A DNA stretch of 27,834 nucleotides from the NCBI GenBank assembly GCA_031257725.1, contig JAIROD010000815.1, positions 1 through 27,834 on the forward strand. The letters run 5' to 3'. Below the pieces are notes generated by a model. It saw nothing but the letters and a program-made list of their open reading frames with translations. It had not been told where the DNA came from and did not search any database. The DNA is from Planctomycetaceae bacterium (GTDB lineage: Bacteria; Planctomycetota; Planctomycetia; Pirellulales; Thermoguttaceae). The translations under genes and the position numbers were made by a program. Numbering within the stretch: position 1 is the stretch's first letter; every line of letters starts with the position of its first letter. Shown here one piece after another: positions 1 to 7,883 of this stretch.

Positions 1-511
1 TATCTGTTTTTCTACAACATTGCATCTTCTGCTGAACTGACAATGTCAAGCATTTGTAGATTTTGCCTTCAAAAATTTACCTAAATTAACAACCACCCTG
101 TGAACGCTAGGAAAAAAATAATTACAAAATGAAAACCCGCAAACTCCAAAAAACAAAAATACCCCAAAATGCAAACATTAAACATATCGGATTACTATGC
201 AATAAGTATATTCACAGGCAATTTCATGTCAAGAAGGGTCTTTATCAAAAAAATACGCCAATATTCTGTCAATTATTCGGCAATAAAAATAGATGTTGAC
301 TGTCTCGTGTCCTATTCCGCCGATTGCAAAATAAAACATTCCTCTTTGCATTGAGGAGTTTTGTCAACAGATTGTACAGATTATGCCAGATTGTTTTGTA
401 CAGATTTAACAGATTGTTTTGGGTTTCCTAATCTGTTAAATCTGTTGATGATTCTCTTTTTGATGAAAAGACAGAAAACATGATTCCTCGACGGAATAGA
501 TACGAAATTTC
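1..511. other. Non-coding stretch with a 16-bp inverted repeat
   Basis: No convincing gene is seen; the short open frames here lack start signals and family resemblance. Positions 400-415 (ACAGATTTAACAGATT) and 430-445 form a perfect 16-bp inverted repeat around a 14-base loop. Around 253-270 the motif CCAATATTCTGTCAAT resembles one conserved inside the two duplicated promoter modules near 19.5 and 27.1 kb, so part of an old copy of that module may lie here. No sigma-54 element was found in this stretch. Confidence 0.5.
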
Positions 512-660
512 GTAATCTATTAGTGGAATTTTGGAAAGGTAGGCAATCCGCACGCTGTACGGTTGCGTCGGCGTACTCGCCGACTTGCCCCAGTGAACGG
601 CAAGAAATCGGATCGAACAACGGTAAGCGACTTCGGGAAATGTCGCTTACCGTTGTTTGT
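512..660. repeat. MITE-like element, family A copy 1, ending in a strong hairpin
   Basis: It begins with TAATCTATTAGTGGAATTTT and an AGGTAGGC block, matching the ends of the copies near 21.8 and 25.9 kb. It contains the hairpin GTCGGCGTACTCGCCGAC at 567-584, identical to one at 26015-26032. Its right side is a perfect 16-bp stem (616-631 with 642-657, 10-base loop) that probably also acts as a terminator beyond the 3' end of the porin gene that stops at 714. The exact right boundary is uncertain. Confidence 0.6.
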
Positions 661-713
661 TTAGATTAACAACACATTGATGAACACGAGGAAAAAGTCA
701 TGAGATATTCAGA

Positions 714-2057
714 TTAGAAGGAAACGACACCGGTAATACCGCCGGAAAATTGGTCACGGTCTTTGCCGTTGTTAAACGGTTTTGTGCCGGTTTTGTCTGC
801 GCTGTAGTCGTAACGTATTTCCGGTCGGATACTGATATTTGAATACGGTTTCCAATTCACACCAAGCGTGTATTCACTAATATCCGTTCCGTAACCGTAA
901 AATTCAACAAGATTCGCCAGATTCGCCCATTCCGCACGAAAACCAATGCCCCAACGTCCATTAAACTGATAGGTCAGATAATTCGCAATACCGTACGAAT
1001 TTGTATGACTTTTATCCGCTCTAACTTTGATATCGTTGTAATTCCATTGGAGCGAATAATTCAATTTATCCGAAATATTGTAACTTATCGCAACCGTATG
1101 CAAATAAACATTCCTACCGCTGAGATTATACCGATTCGTATCAAAAGAATCATGATAAGTCCCATAACCGTTGCGATTATACATAACCGCATACGACAGA
1201 TTCAATTTATCGGTGAGTTGATAGGAAATCGTTCCGATAAAGCCGTGATCGTCGTAAATATTTTCGATACTGGTATCGGTGCCGGTTGTGTAAGCGGCTC
1301 CTAAGGACAACTTACTGCCGTCAGGTGCGTATTGGAAAAACACTCCCGAATGCGAATACGGTTCCAGCAAGAAAATATAGGAATGGCTAAAGAAGAAAAA
1401 ATCAGGAGCACGAAGTGCTTCAAAACCGAGAATTGTTTCAAATTTACCGAATTTAACGGAAAGATCACCATAAGCGAGTTGAGCGTACAGTTGTGGAATG
1501 GCAGTATAATAATCGCCACTCTGCCAACCGTAATCAAAGTTCGCATCTCCCCAACTTTGGGCAATCCACGCTTCGGGACCGAAATATCCTTCGGCGGCAA
1601 AACCCCAGTCAAGACCGTGTGTGCCATCGGCATCTTTTTTAACGCCAAGCCAAAGCTGATTCACCTGAAAATCGGTCGAATGAACTGTTGAAAATAAATT
1701 TCCGTTTCCAGAAGTTGGTTCTATTTGTGTAACAGTTCGACCTTTGTAATTGGCGCCTTTTGTTCTCGTAACGGTATTGCCGCGGCTGTTTACATAAACG
1801 CCAGCCTGAAGCCAACCGTACACTTCGATACTGTCGAAGAGTGATTGGCGGTTACGTTTATGCTTAAACGGACGAAAAGTGTCCGAGGAATCGCAGACAA
1901 CCGCCTCACAAGTGTCGGAAATCTGTTCATCAACGGGTTCGCAGGGAGCACAGGCTTCCTGACCAAGATACGTGGAATTATTTTCCGTGTGAGCAAAAAC
2001 TCCCCCACAATAGGAAAATAAAACCAACGATAATGAAAAGACAAAAAGTTTTTTCAT
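714..2057 (-). CDS. Outer-membrane beta-barrel porin, BBP2/OmpL-like (porin 1)
   Basis: Predicted outer-membrane porin for passive uptake of small solutes. The N-terminus is a signal peptide (MKKLFVFSLSL, hydrophobic core, likely cleavage after VFA). A Cys-rich linker with CAPC follows, then GWLQAGVYVNSRGN, typical of the planctomycete putative beta-barrel porin-2 family. The rest alternates in barrel fashion and ends in a terminal Phe (GVVSF), as expected for a barrel-assembly signal. I chose the start at 2057 because AAGGAG lies six bases upstream; an in-frame ATG at 2075 would place that Shine-Dalgarno inside the gene. It is closely paralogous to the porin at 4619-5971, down to the linker and barrel motifs. 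It is divergent from the amidase gene; the tandem 16-mer array at 2269-2344 lies between them. Substrate unknown. The Cys in the signal peptide is not in a good lipobox and is Gly in the paralog, so a lipoprotein is unlikely. Confidence 0.85.
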   Translation of the reverse strand: MKKLFVFSLSLVLFSYCGGVFAHTENNSTYLGQEACAPCEPVDEQISDTCEAVVCDSSDTFRPFKHKRNRQSLFDSIEVYGWLQAGVYVNSRGNTVTRTKGANYKGRTVTQIEPTSGNGNLFSTVHSTDFQVNQLWLGVKKDADGTHGLDWGFAAEGYFGPEAWIAQSWGDANFDYGWQSGDYYTAIPQLYAQLAYGDLSVKFGKFETILGFEALRAPDFFFFSHSYIFLLEPYSHSGVFFQYAPDGSKLSLGAAYTTGTDTSIENIYDDHGFIGTISYQLTDKLNLSYAVMYNRNGYGTYHDSFDTNRYNLSGRNVYLHTVAISYNISDKLNYSLQWNYNDIKVRADKSHTNSYGIANYLTYQFNGRWGIGFRAEWANLANLVEFYGYGTDISEYTLGVNWKPYSNISIRPEIRYDYSADKTGTKPFNNGKDRDQFSGGITGVVSF

Positions 2058-2268
2058 CATGGACTCCTTTTTCATAAGGGTTTCATTGGATCAAACAACA
2101 ATGAGGGAGATAAAGAATTTATCGGTATTTTTTCTACGAAAACTTAAATATCTCAACCAATAAATGAATTGAATAAAATTTTTCGTAAAATCCTGATAAT
2201 AAACGAGTTATGGTTTGAACAAAGCGAGTTTTTGCACCTTCTTTATTGATAATTATTTCAAGGGATTT

Positions 2269-2344
2269 TCGTTATATTTAACGGCTAACCGTGATATTTG
2301 ACGGCTCCGTGAAATATCACGTGGACAACCAGCAAATATCACGG
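2269..2344. promoter_or_regulatory. Four tandem degenerate 16-bp palindromes, probable activator-binding (enhancer) sites
   Basis: Units at 2269-2284, 2289-2304 (CCGTGATATTTGACGG), 2307-2322 (CCGTGAAATATCACGT) and 2329-2344 (partly degenerate, ending ATATCACGG). Start-to-start spacing is 20, 18 and 22 bp, close to two helical turns. The array ends 63 bp before the sigma-54 -24 element at 2407, a normal place for enhancer-binding-protein sites. The same motif recurs at 4445-4478, 19779-19846 and 27425-27503. The protein that binds is unknown. Confidence 0.65.
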
Positions 2345-2406
2345 GCGAATCGGTTGTTTCACGATTTTTGTTCAAAATAGTTGTTTTTTATCATGTTTTT
2401 TTGGTA

Positions 2407-2422
2407 TGGCACGAATTTTGTA
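2407..2422 (+). promoter_or_regulatory. Sigma-54 (-24/-12) promoter for the amidase gene
   Basis: The sequence TGGCACG-AATT-TTGTA matches the sigma-54 consensus TGGCACG-N4-TTGCW with one change (T for C in the -12 box). Transcription should start near 2432, giving a leader of about 290 nt before the amidase ATG at 2725. The leader contains the small hairpin CTCCTAAAAGGAG around 2581-2593 and no gene I can support. Two other sigma-54 sites in the window precede metQ and metN. Confidence 0.75.
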
Positions 2423-2724
2423 TGAAGGTTTATGCTGTAACATGTTGCATTTTTACGCGCAATGGCGATTGATTGGATAGGATGCCCCGTGTATTCCGGC
2501 AAAACGTCCTGAACTAATCGAAACCTGAAAAAAGCGTAATAAAAACTGAAAACTTTCCAAAGTAACCACTGTAAACCAAAACTCCTAAAAGGAGAACAAC
2601 ATTTACCGGTGATTTTAATAAACCTTTTTAACCCTTAACAAAAAGTATTCATTTTTTATTGTAATGAAATTTGTCTCCATTACAATAGCAATAACACCAG
2701 TTAAAAAAATAGAGGAAAATTACT

Positions 2725-3642
2725 ATGAACACAGGAAACTGTTTCCCGATTAACGGGAAAATTGAAACGGAAGCGTTGAGTGCCGTTCTCTTGCAGATTA
2801 GTCCGGCTCTTAGTGCGGAAAGTGCGGAAGATGTTGATAAGAACATCGACAAGGTATTTTCGTACATTGATCGGGCAACTTATGGGCTTCCGGGTTTTGA
2901 TTTGGTTATTACCCCCGAAATTGTGTTGAATGGTTTTGCGGAAAAATATTTTCTGAGTGCCGTGAAACTCAATTCGCCGCAAATTCAGCGGCTCAAAGAT
3001 AAATGTAAACTGTTGCAAATATGGGGTGTCTTCGGTCTCGTCATTGATCTCGACGACGGGAAATTTCCCCGCAACAGTGCGTTAACAATCAACGCCGATG
3101 GAGAAATCGCAAATCTGTACGTTAAAACCGCTAACTGGATTCCGGTCGAACCGTTTACTCCGGGCGATGAAATTCAAGTTTTTGACGGTCCGAAGGGTTC
3201 CCGAATTGCTACAATAATTTGTTCAGACGGGGACTACATTGACTCGTGGCTTGAAGCGGGACACAAAGGAGCCAATGTTATCGTACGGATTTCCGATTAT
3301 ATGACACCTTATCAGGAAGCATACGAAATTACGAATCGTGCCGGTGCGTATTTTACCCGTAGTTACGTTCTTGCCTCGAACACGTCGGAAATTGATGAAA
3401 GTTTCTGTCTTTTCGGACGCAGTATGGCGGTCGATCCTGATGGTAACATTATTGCCGAAGCACCGGTCGGAATTCCGTACATTTTTAAGGCGGATATTTA
3501 TCCGGGACTCCGCGACCATATTCACAAACAAGCGTTCATGGGAAATCTCCAGTGGCAAAGCAATCATCGAGGTGCATCGTCACCGGAAAGCGGCGGTATT
3601 GGAAAAGATAAATCCATTTATACGCACAGAAAAGAAAAATAA
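2725..3642 (+). CDS. Carbon-nitrogen hydrolase, aliphatic amidase/formamidase type
   Basis: Nitrilase-superfamily enzyme expected to hydrolyse a short amide to acid and ammonia in the cytoplasm. The catalytic set is visible: Glu65 in VITPEIVLNGF, Lys134 in LYVKTANW, Glu142 in VEPF and nucleophile Cys166 in IICSDGDYIDSW. The order and surrounding words (GPKG, ICxDGxY, KGAxxIVR) match AmiE/AmiF amidases more than nitrilases or NAD synthetase amidotransferase domains. At 305 residues it is shorter than the usual roughly 335-345, mainly at the C-terminus and before the first motif. The start has AGAGGAAA upstream. It follows a sigma-54 promoter and enhancer-like array, so nitrogen or substrate control by an activator is likely. 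The Tat protein 167 bp downstream may be co-transcribed. The exact substrate (formamide, acetamide or other) cannot be told. Confidence 0.88.
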   Translation: MNTGNCFPINGKIETEALSAVLLQISPALSAESAEDVDKNIDKVFSYIDRATYGLPGFDLVITPEIVLNGFAEKYFLSAVKLNSPQIQRLKDKCKLLQIWGVFGLVIDLDDGKFPRNSALTINADGEIANLYVKTANWIPVEPFTPGDEIQVFDGPKGSRIATIICSDGDYIDSWLEAGHKGANVIVRISDYMTPYQEAYEITNRAGAYFTRSYVLASNTSEIDESFCLFGRSMAVDPDGNIIAEAPVGIPYIFKADIYPGLRDHIHKQAFMGNLQWQSNHRGASSPESGGIGKDKSIYTHRKEK

Positions 3643-3808
3643 TAAAAATATCCGCATGTTGATCGAACATGTTGGATACGGTAATCATGATTATTTGATG
3701 TAGCAAAAAAAAAAAACAGGCTTATGGGCTCCGCTAGGTTGAACAACATGTTACTATTAATTATTAACGATTAACTATTAACTACTAACTAACATAAGGA
3801 GTGATTAT

Positions 3809-4216
3809 ATGTCACAACAATTTAATCGACGGGATTTTGTAAAAAAATCGGTTTTTGGTGCTTCGTTGGCAACGGTTACCGGAGTGCCGATTGTAACAAC
3901 AATTGCTGCCGCCGATGAACAGAAACCCATTAACGTCCCGGCAAGCAGTCACGCCGAAAGCGCGGCTCCGGTTCCTCATCTGTTCTTGAAACTATTGAAT
4001 GCGAAAGGTATTCAGTTCCCAACAACGAAAAGAGAAATTCTTACACGTTTGGGAGAAAGCGAACTCCGTTTGTCAAAAACCAATCGGGTCAAAGCAGCCG
4101 ATTTTGTTCGCGGAATTGTCCCGGAACATTTTGAAAACGGTTCCGCATTTTGGAGCGCGTTTCATTCCGCGTTGTACGGCGCGAACCGTGACGCTTTTTT
4201 GAAGGCGCGAAAATAA
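3809..4216 (+). CDS. Small Tat-exported protein of unknown function
   Basis: A 135-residue protein starting MSQQFNRRDFVKKSVFGAS, a textbook twin-arginine signal (RRDFVKK then a hydrophobic segment, likely cleavage after IAAA near residue 35). The mature part, about 100 residues, is mostly helical in look, with no cysteines and no motif I recognise. The family is unknown to me. Tat export usually implies folding or cofactor insertion before export, but the mature domain is small and carries no obvious cofactor motif. It has a good Shine-Dalgarno (AAGGAG, 8 bases before ATG). It lies between the amidase and porin 2 in the same direction, which suggests a periplasmic partner of one of them; this is inference from position only. 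Confidence 0.75.
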   Translation: MSQQFNRRDFVKKSVFGASLATVTGVPIVTTIAAADEQKPINVPASSHAESAAPVPHLFLKLLNAKGIQFPTTKREILTRLGESELRLSKTNRVKAADFVRGIVPEHFENGSAFWSAFHSALYGANRDAFLKARK

Positions 4217-4276
4217 AGCACCGCAGACGAATTCTTGCGAAACAATCGTCACACTAATTCCGGTCATTTTATACTT

Positions 4277-4328
4277 TTCACACTTTAAAATTTTGTTTTG
4301 AAACGAAAATGGAATTTTAAAGTGTGAA
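4277..4328 (+). terminator. Perfect 16-bp stem hairpin after the Tat gene
   Basis: Arms TTCACACTTTAAAATT (4277-4292) and its exact complement (4313-4328) enclose a 20-base loop. It sits 60 bp after the stop codon, so it probably ends the amidase-Tat transcript, although no clear U tract follows. A related but imperfect hairpin with TTTTTCACACGTTAAAA lies at 21466-21556, so this may be another repeated palindrome family. Confidence 0.5.
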
Positions 4329-4444
4329 GAGTGTACTAAAACCGAAATTACACTGGAACAAATATTTTCACCTAAATGATTCATGCCAATTTTTTGACAT
4401 GATTTCCCGATAAAATAAGTTTTTTGACCAACTTTTGACTGGCA

Positions 4445-4478
4445 CCGTGATATATCACGGCACCGTGTTATAACATAG
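4445..4478. promoter_or_regulatory. Two tandem 16-bp palindromes upstream of porin 2
   Basis: CCGTGATATATCACGG at 4445-4460 is a perfect 16-bp palindrome. It is followed 18 bp further on (4463-4478) by CCGTGTTATAACATAG, a near-palindrome. It is the best copy of the motif arrayed upstream of the amidase, metQ and metN. It lies 141-174 bp before the porin 2 start. No sigma-54 box was found between it and the gene, so it could be an activator or a repressor site here. Confidence 0.6.
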
Positions 4479-4618
4479 TTCATGAAGGGTTACAAATTTA
4501 TGAATCCGGTAAATTTTTAATAAAGTTTTTATAAGAAAAAGACTGATAAAAAAAGTATCTCCCCCATATCGTTTGATTTTTTTACATGAACATTTCCTAA
4601 CACATTACGAGGGAGATT

Positions 4619-5971
4619 ATGAGAGTATTTTTTGGATGTTTATTATCGTTAATTTTATTTTCCTATGGAGGTGAAAATTTTGTTCACGCGGAAAATGAAA
4701 TTGTTTATTTGGGACAGGAAGCCTGTACCCCCTGTGACGCAATTGGCGAGCAACCGCCCAACGACCCTTGCGATGCGGTCTCCTGTGACACGGACACGTT
4801 TAATTTGTTTTCGCACAATTATCCGTATCGCCGTAATCACCGCAAATCGCTCTTTGACAGCCTTGACTTTTTTGGTTGGATTCAGGGTGGGGTGTATGCC
4901 AATAGTCGCGGTAATACTGTTACTCGGTCAAAGGGAACGAATTACAACGGACGGACTGTTACACAATTAGACAGCGGTTCCGGTAACGGAGATTTGCATT
5001 TAGGTGTCAAATCAACGGATTTTCAGGTGAATCAACTTTGGTTTGGCGTGAAGCGTAACGCTGACGGCAAGCATGGTTTGGATTGGGGGGGTGCCGCTGA
5101 AGTCATTTTTGGTACGGAAGCATGGATTGCTCAGAGTTGGGGCGATGCCGAACTTGATTACGGTTGGCAGGACGGCGATTATTCAACCGCCTTCCCGCAA
5201 TTGTACTTCCAACTCGCTTACGGCAATTTGTCCGTAAAAGCCGGTAAGTTTGAAACAATAATTGGTTATGAAGCATTTCGTGCCGCTAATTTTTTCTTTT
5301 ACAGTCATTCTTATATTTTCCATCTGGAGCCGTATTCTCATTCGGGGGTATTTGGGGAATACAATCCCGGCGGGAAGTGGTCGTTTGGTGCTGCTTACAC
5401 AACCGGTGCTAATTCCAGTATCGAAAATGCGTTTGATGATCACGGTTTGCTGGGACTGATTAGTTATCAACTCACCGACGACCTCAGTATTTCCTACGCC
5501 GTAACATATAATCATAACGGTTACGGTGCCTACCGTGATCCCGGAGACACGAACAAAAACCGGTATGGTTTGAGCGGGACGAATGTTTATCTGCATACGG
5601 TTGCGGCAAGTTATAATATTTCCGATAAATGGAATTACGTCCTTCAATGGAATTACAATAACGCTAAACTCCGGGAAGACGGTAGTCATGCGTTATCGTA
5701 CGGTATTGCCAATACGCTGACGTATCAGTTTAATGATAAGTGGGGAATTGGTTTTCGTGCGGAATGGGCAAATCTGGACGGCATTTATGGTTTCGGAAAC
5801 GATATCAGTGAATACACACTCGGTGTGAATTGGAAACCCTATTCCAATATCAGTATTCGTCCTGAAATACGTTATGATTATAGCGCAGGTTCAAACGCCG
5901 CCAAACTATTCAACAATGGAAAAAACCGCGACCAATTTTCCGGAGGTATTGCCAGCGTGATTTCGTTTTAA
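4619..5971 (+). CDS. Outer-membrane beta-barrel porin, BBP2/OmpL-like (porin 2)
   Basis: Paralog of porin 1 and the same length (450 residues). It has a signal peptide MRVFFGCLLSLILFSYGG with probable cleavage after VHA, the linker YLGQEACTPC, then GWIQGGVYANSRGN, NQLWFGVKRNADG and DWGGAAEVIFG. The terminal sequence ISF is the expected last strand. Differences from porin 1 cluster in stretches that look like extracellular loops. The Shine-Dalgarno GAGGGAG precedes the ATG. A perfect copy of the 16-bp palindrome lies upstream (4445-4460). It converges with the long minus-strand operon that ends at 6265; a hairpin at 6007-6043 lies between them. It likely supplies small solutes for the pathway encoded nearby, but no specificity can be read from the sequence. 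Confidence 0.85.
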   Translation: MRVFFGCLLSLILFSYGGENFVHAENEIVYLGQEACTPCDAIGEQPPNDPCDAVSCDTDTFNLFSHNYPYRRNHRKSLFDSLDFFGWIQGGVYANSRGNTVTRSKGTNYNGRTVTQLDSGSGNGDLHLGVKSTDFQVNQLWFGVKRNADGKHGLDWGGAAEVIFGTEAWIAQSWGDAELDYGWQDGDYSTAFPQLYFQLAYGNLSVKAGKFETIIGYEAFRAANFFFYSHSYIFHLEPYSHSGVFGEYNPGGKWSFGAAYTTGANSSIENAFDDHGLLGLISYQLTDDLSISYAVTYNHNGYGAYRDPGDTNKNRYGLSGTNVYLHTVAASYNISDKWNYVLQWNYNNAKLREDGSHALSYGIANTLTYQFNDKWGIGFRAEWANLDGIYGFGNDISEYTLGVNWKPYSNISIRPEIRYDYSAGSNAAKLFNNGKNRDQFSGGIASVISF

Positions 5972-6006
5972 ATATTTTTGTTAAAGTTTGTCCAATAAGG
6001 CGAGAG

Positions 6007-6043
6007 GTGAATAATCCCCGGTTGTTACTGCGGGGTTATTCAC
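6007..6043. terminator. Stem-loop between convergent porin 2 and the NifX-like operon
   Basis: GTGAATAATCCCC (6007-6019) pairs with GGGGTTATTCAC (6032-6043) around a short loop, with one mismatch or bulge. It lies 36 bp after the porin 2 stop and could terminate that transcript. The flanking GTTTGTCCAATAAGGCG resembles the edge of the palindromic element at 11262-11459, so it may derive from the same repeat family. The remaining 220 bp up to 6265 contain no supported gene. Confidence 0.5.
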
Positions 6044-6264
6044 AAATTCCTCGTCCGCAAACGATCTTGTTCGTCGATAATCTGTTCGATATCGTCTGTC
6101 GTTATAAATAATGATATCTAAATCTTTCTTCAAAAACATTAGTTGACTCTCTATAGAAGACTCCAAGCAATTTGTATGACCATAAAGAGTTGAAAACTAA
6201 AATTTCAAGTACAAAAATTATATCATTATAAAAATTCCTCAAAAAAATAATCTGCGGATCATCT

Positions 6265-6684
6265 TTATTTTGGGAAATAGTGTGATTGGTTGCGGCAGAT
6301 TTCATTCAAAATATCATCGGTGTATCCGATAGTTTCAAATATTTTCATTCCTCCGGCGGTAAGATACTCTAATGCGCCGCAACCGATTTTTCCAGTAATA
6401 ATCGCATCGCAGTCACTCAATATATCCAATATTTTGTCAAAGGACTGTTCATGATGTTCAAATTGATTACAACAAGGCTCAACGGTTCTTGTTTCAACAA
6501 AATTATATCCGTTTTCGTTAATTGAAACGATATGAAATTCCTTTGTTCTGCCGAAATGTTGATGAATTGTTTTACCGTCAGAACTGGCAACAGCAATCAG
6601 ATTAGAAATTGTTGCGGATTTTCTATTATCGTCGCCATTATTATTTTTTTCATAAATAGTGATTGGTTTGAATTCCATGATCAT
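6265..6684 (-). CDS. NifX/NafY-family iron-molybdenum cofactor carrier-like protein
   Basis: Small protein of the dinitrogenase iron-molybdenum cofactor biosynthesis family (NifX, NafY and the NifB C-terminal domain), whose members carry nitrogenase cofactor or precursors. Diagnostic words are VASSDGKTIHQHFGRTKEF at the domain start, CC in TVEPCCNQ, then CDAIITGKIGCGAL and GMKIFETIGYTDDIL near the end. It has about 30 extra N-terminal residues. Its ATG overlaps the stop of the upstream corrinoid protein (ATGA), so it is translationally coupled and is the last gene of the array that contains the NifDK-like pair. That linkage suggests it delivers or stores a metallocluster for the nitrogenase-like enzyme. 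Stand-alone members also occur in organisms without nitrogenase, so the role is inferred from context. An internal ATG at codon 3 is an alternative start. Confidence 0.85.
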   Translation of the reverse strand: MIMEFKPITIYEKNNNGDDNRKSATISNLIAVASSDGKTIHQHFGRTKEFHIVSINENGYNFVETRTVEPCCNQFEHHEQSFDKILDILSDCDAIITGKIGCGALEYLTAGGMKIFETIGYTDDILNEICRNQSHYFPK

Positions 6685-7349
6685 CGCTCATTTCTCCTTA
6701 ATTTTGAAATAGTATCATCTAAAAGTTTAACCGCCTGCACCGCATTATTCGCGTAACCGTCGGCTTTTATTTTTGTTGCGAAATCGTGTGAAATCGGTTT
6801 ACCGCCGACCATCACACGAAACCGATTACGTTTATTTTCTGCAACTAATAAATCGATCACCTCTTTGATATTTTTCATTGTTGTTGTCATCAAGGTTGAT
6901 ACGGCGATAATATCAGCGTTCCACTTAACCGCTTCGTCCACAAAAAGGTGTGCCGAAACATCTTTTCCCAAGTCGAGTACTTCATATCCCGCCGAATTCA
7001 AAAATAACGCAACTATATTTTTCCCAATATCATGAGTATCCCCGAAAATCGTACCAAGAACAACTCGTCCTTTGGACAATGGATTTTGTAACAACCCTGT
7101 CCTTAAAATTGCGGCGGCATTTTGTACAGTATCTGCGCAAACGAGAAGATCGGGGATGAAATATTCGCCTGTTTCATAAAGTTGACCGACTTTTGCCATT
7201 CCGCCGCCCAATCCTGTTTCAATTGCTTTCGCGCAATCCAAACCGTTGCGGACAATTATTGTTGCAATCTTTTCCGCCAGCGTTTCGTCCTGATCAACAA
7301 CCGCTTGAGATAATTGTTCAAAAAATTGTTGCTGTGTTAATTCCGTCAT
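6681..7349 (-). CDS. Corrinoid (B12-binding) methyl-carrier protein, MtaC/MtbC type (copy 2)
   Basis: A 222-residue methyltransferase corrinoid protein. The N-terminal four-helix cap (about residues 1-88) is followed by a Rossmann B12-binding domain. The lower-ligand motif is GDTHDIGKN (Asp104, His106, Gly109), with STLMTTT and VGGKPIS downstream, as in cognate corrinoid proteins of methanol, methylamine and similar methyltransferases. It would carry the methyl group on cobalt between a substrate methyltransferase and an acceptor methyltransferase. It overlaps both neighbours by ATGA. It is similar in layout to the corrinoid protein at 10496-11146 but clearly diverged, so the two probably serve different substrates or partners. 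Confidence 0.93.
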   Translation of the reverse strand: MTELTQQQFFEQLSQAVVDQDETLAEKIATIIVRNGLDCAKAIETGLGGGMAKVGQLYETGEYFIPDLLVCADTVQNAAAILRTGLLQNPLSKGRVVLGTIFGDTHDIGKNIVALFLNSAGYEVLDLGKDVSAHLFVDEAVKWNADIIAVSTLMTTTMKNIKEVIDLLVAENKRNRFRVMVGGKPISHDFATKIKADGYANNAVQAVKLLDDTISKLRRNER

Positions 7350-7882
7350 AAAACGCCGTTTGAAATATGTAATAAAAAAATTTTATTTACGGTCGGAGTG
7401 TGGATACATTGATGTCCGATAAAAACAAGTTGTTTCATTTGTGCGTATTCCGATAACACCGACATGTACGGTTTGTCGGGAAACGGAACAAGTTCAACAT
7501 GTACAAAACCGTATTTTTCCAAAGAGAAGGAACTGTAAGGGCAAAGATGTATTACTCCGCCGGAAGTTGTTTTGAGTCCGCTCAAAAGTTGAAATAAATA
7601 CGGCAACGAAAATTCACGAATATGCGTTTCGGATAGTGTAACAGGATTGGCATACGGATCCGCAATGGAAATAATTTGCGGCAAGGCTGTGTTTATTTCG
7701 ATGATTAAATTTGTTGCGATATATTCCAGTTCTTTCTGAACTACAGACTTTTCTTGTTGTAACCGTTTATAAAATGCGAGTCCGTTTTCCGCCTGAGCCG
7801 CAGCCGAAAACGGCGCGGATATTTCCAAAACAAAATCATACTTCTCATGCGTTTCCGCAACACAATATTTCATCGGGTTCAT
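7346..7882 (-). CDS. Half-length UroD-fold methyltransferase-like protein
   Basis: At 178 residues this is about half the usual UroD/MtaA length. The part that aligns is the C-terminal half of the barrel: IISIADPYANPVTLS corresponds to the ISIADPTATGEILG segment of the neighbour at 9468-10490. IHLC (His112, Cys114) and GHQC (Cys159) match the HxC...C zinc-site pattern. The N-terminal half of the barrel is missing, but the frame is intact, coupled by ATGA to the next gene, and begins one base after the RACo-like stop. It may be a reduced partner or regulatory subunit rather than a dead gene. It could also be a remnant kept in frame by chance, which the preserved zinc-ligand pattern argues against. 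Confidence 0.65.
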   Translation of the reverse strand: MNPMKYCVAETHEKYDFVLEISAPFSAAAQAENGLAFYKRLQQEKSVVQKELEYIATNLIIEINTALPQIISIADPYANPVTLSETHIREFSLPYLFQLLSGLKTTSGGVIHLCPYSSFSLEKYGFVHVELVPFPDKPYMSVLSEYAQMKQLVFIGHQCIHTPTVNKIFLLHISNGVL

Positions 7883-7883
7883 A

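Noticed and set aside
169..354. 61-residue plus-strand open frame
   Set aside because: No Shine-Dalgarno, no family resemblance, in AT-rich DNA with module-like repeats; treated as chance.
381..620. 79-residue minus-strand open frame
   Set aside because: It lies within family A repeat DNA and the CAGATT inverted repeat, has no ribosome site and resembles nothing known.
4441..4456. Sigma-54 promoter at TGGCACCGTGATATAT before porin 2
   Set aside because: The -24 half looks good but the required TTGC/GC at the -12 position is absent (TATA instead); the match comes from the 16-mer.
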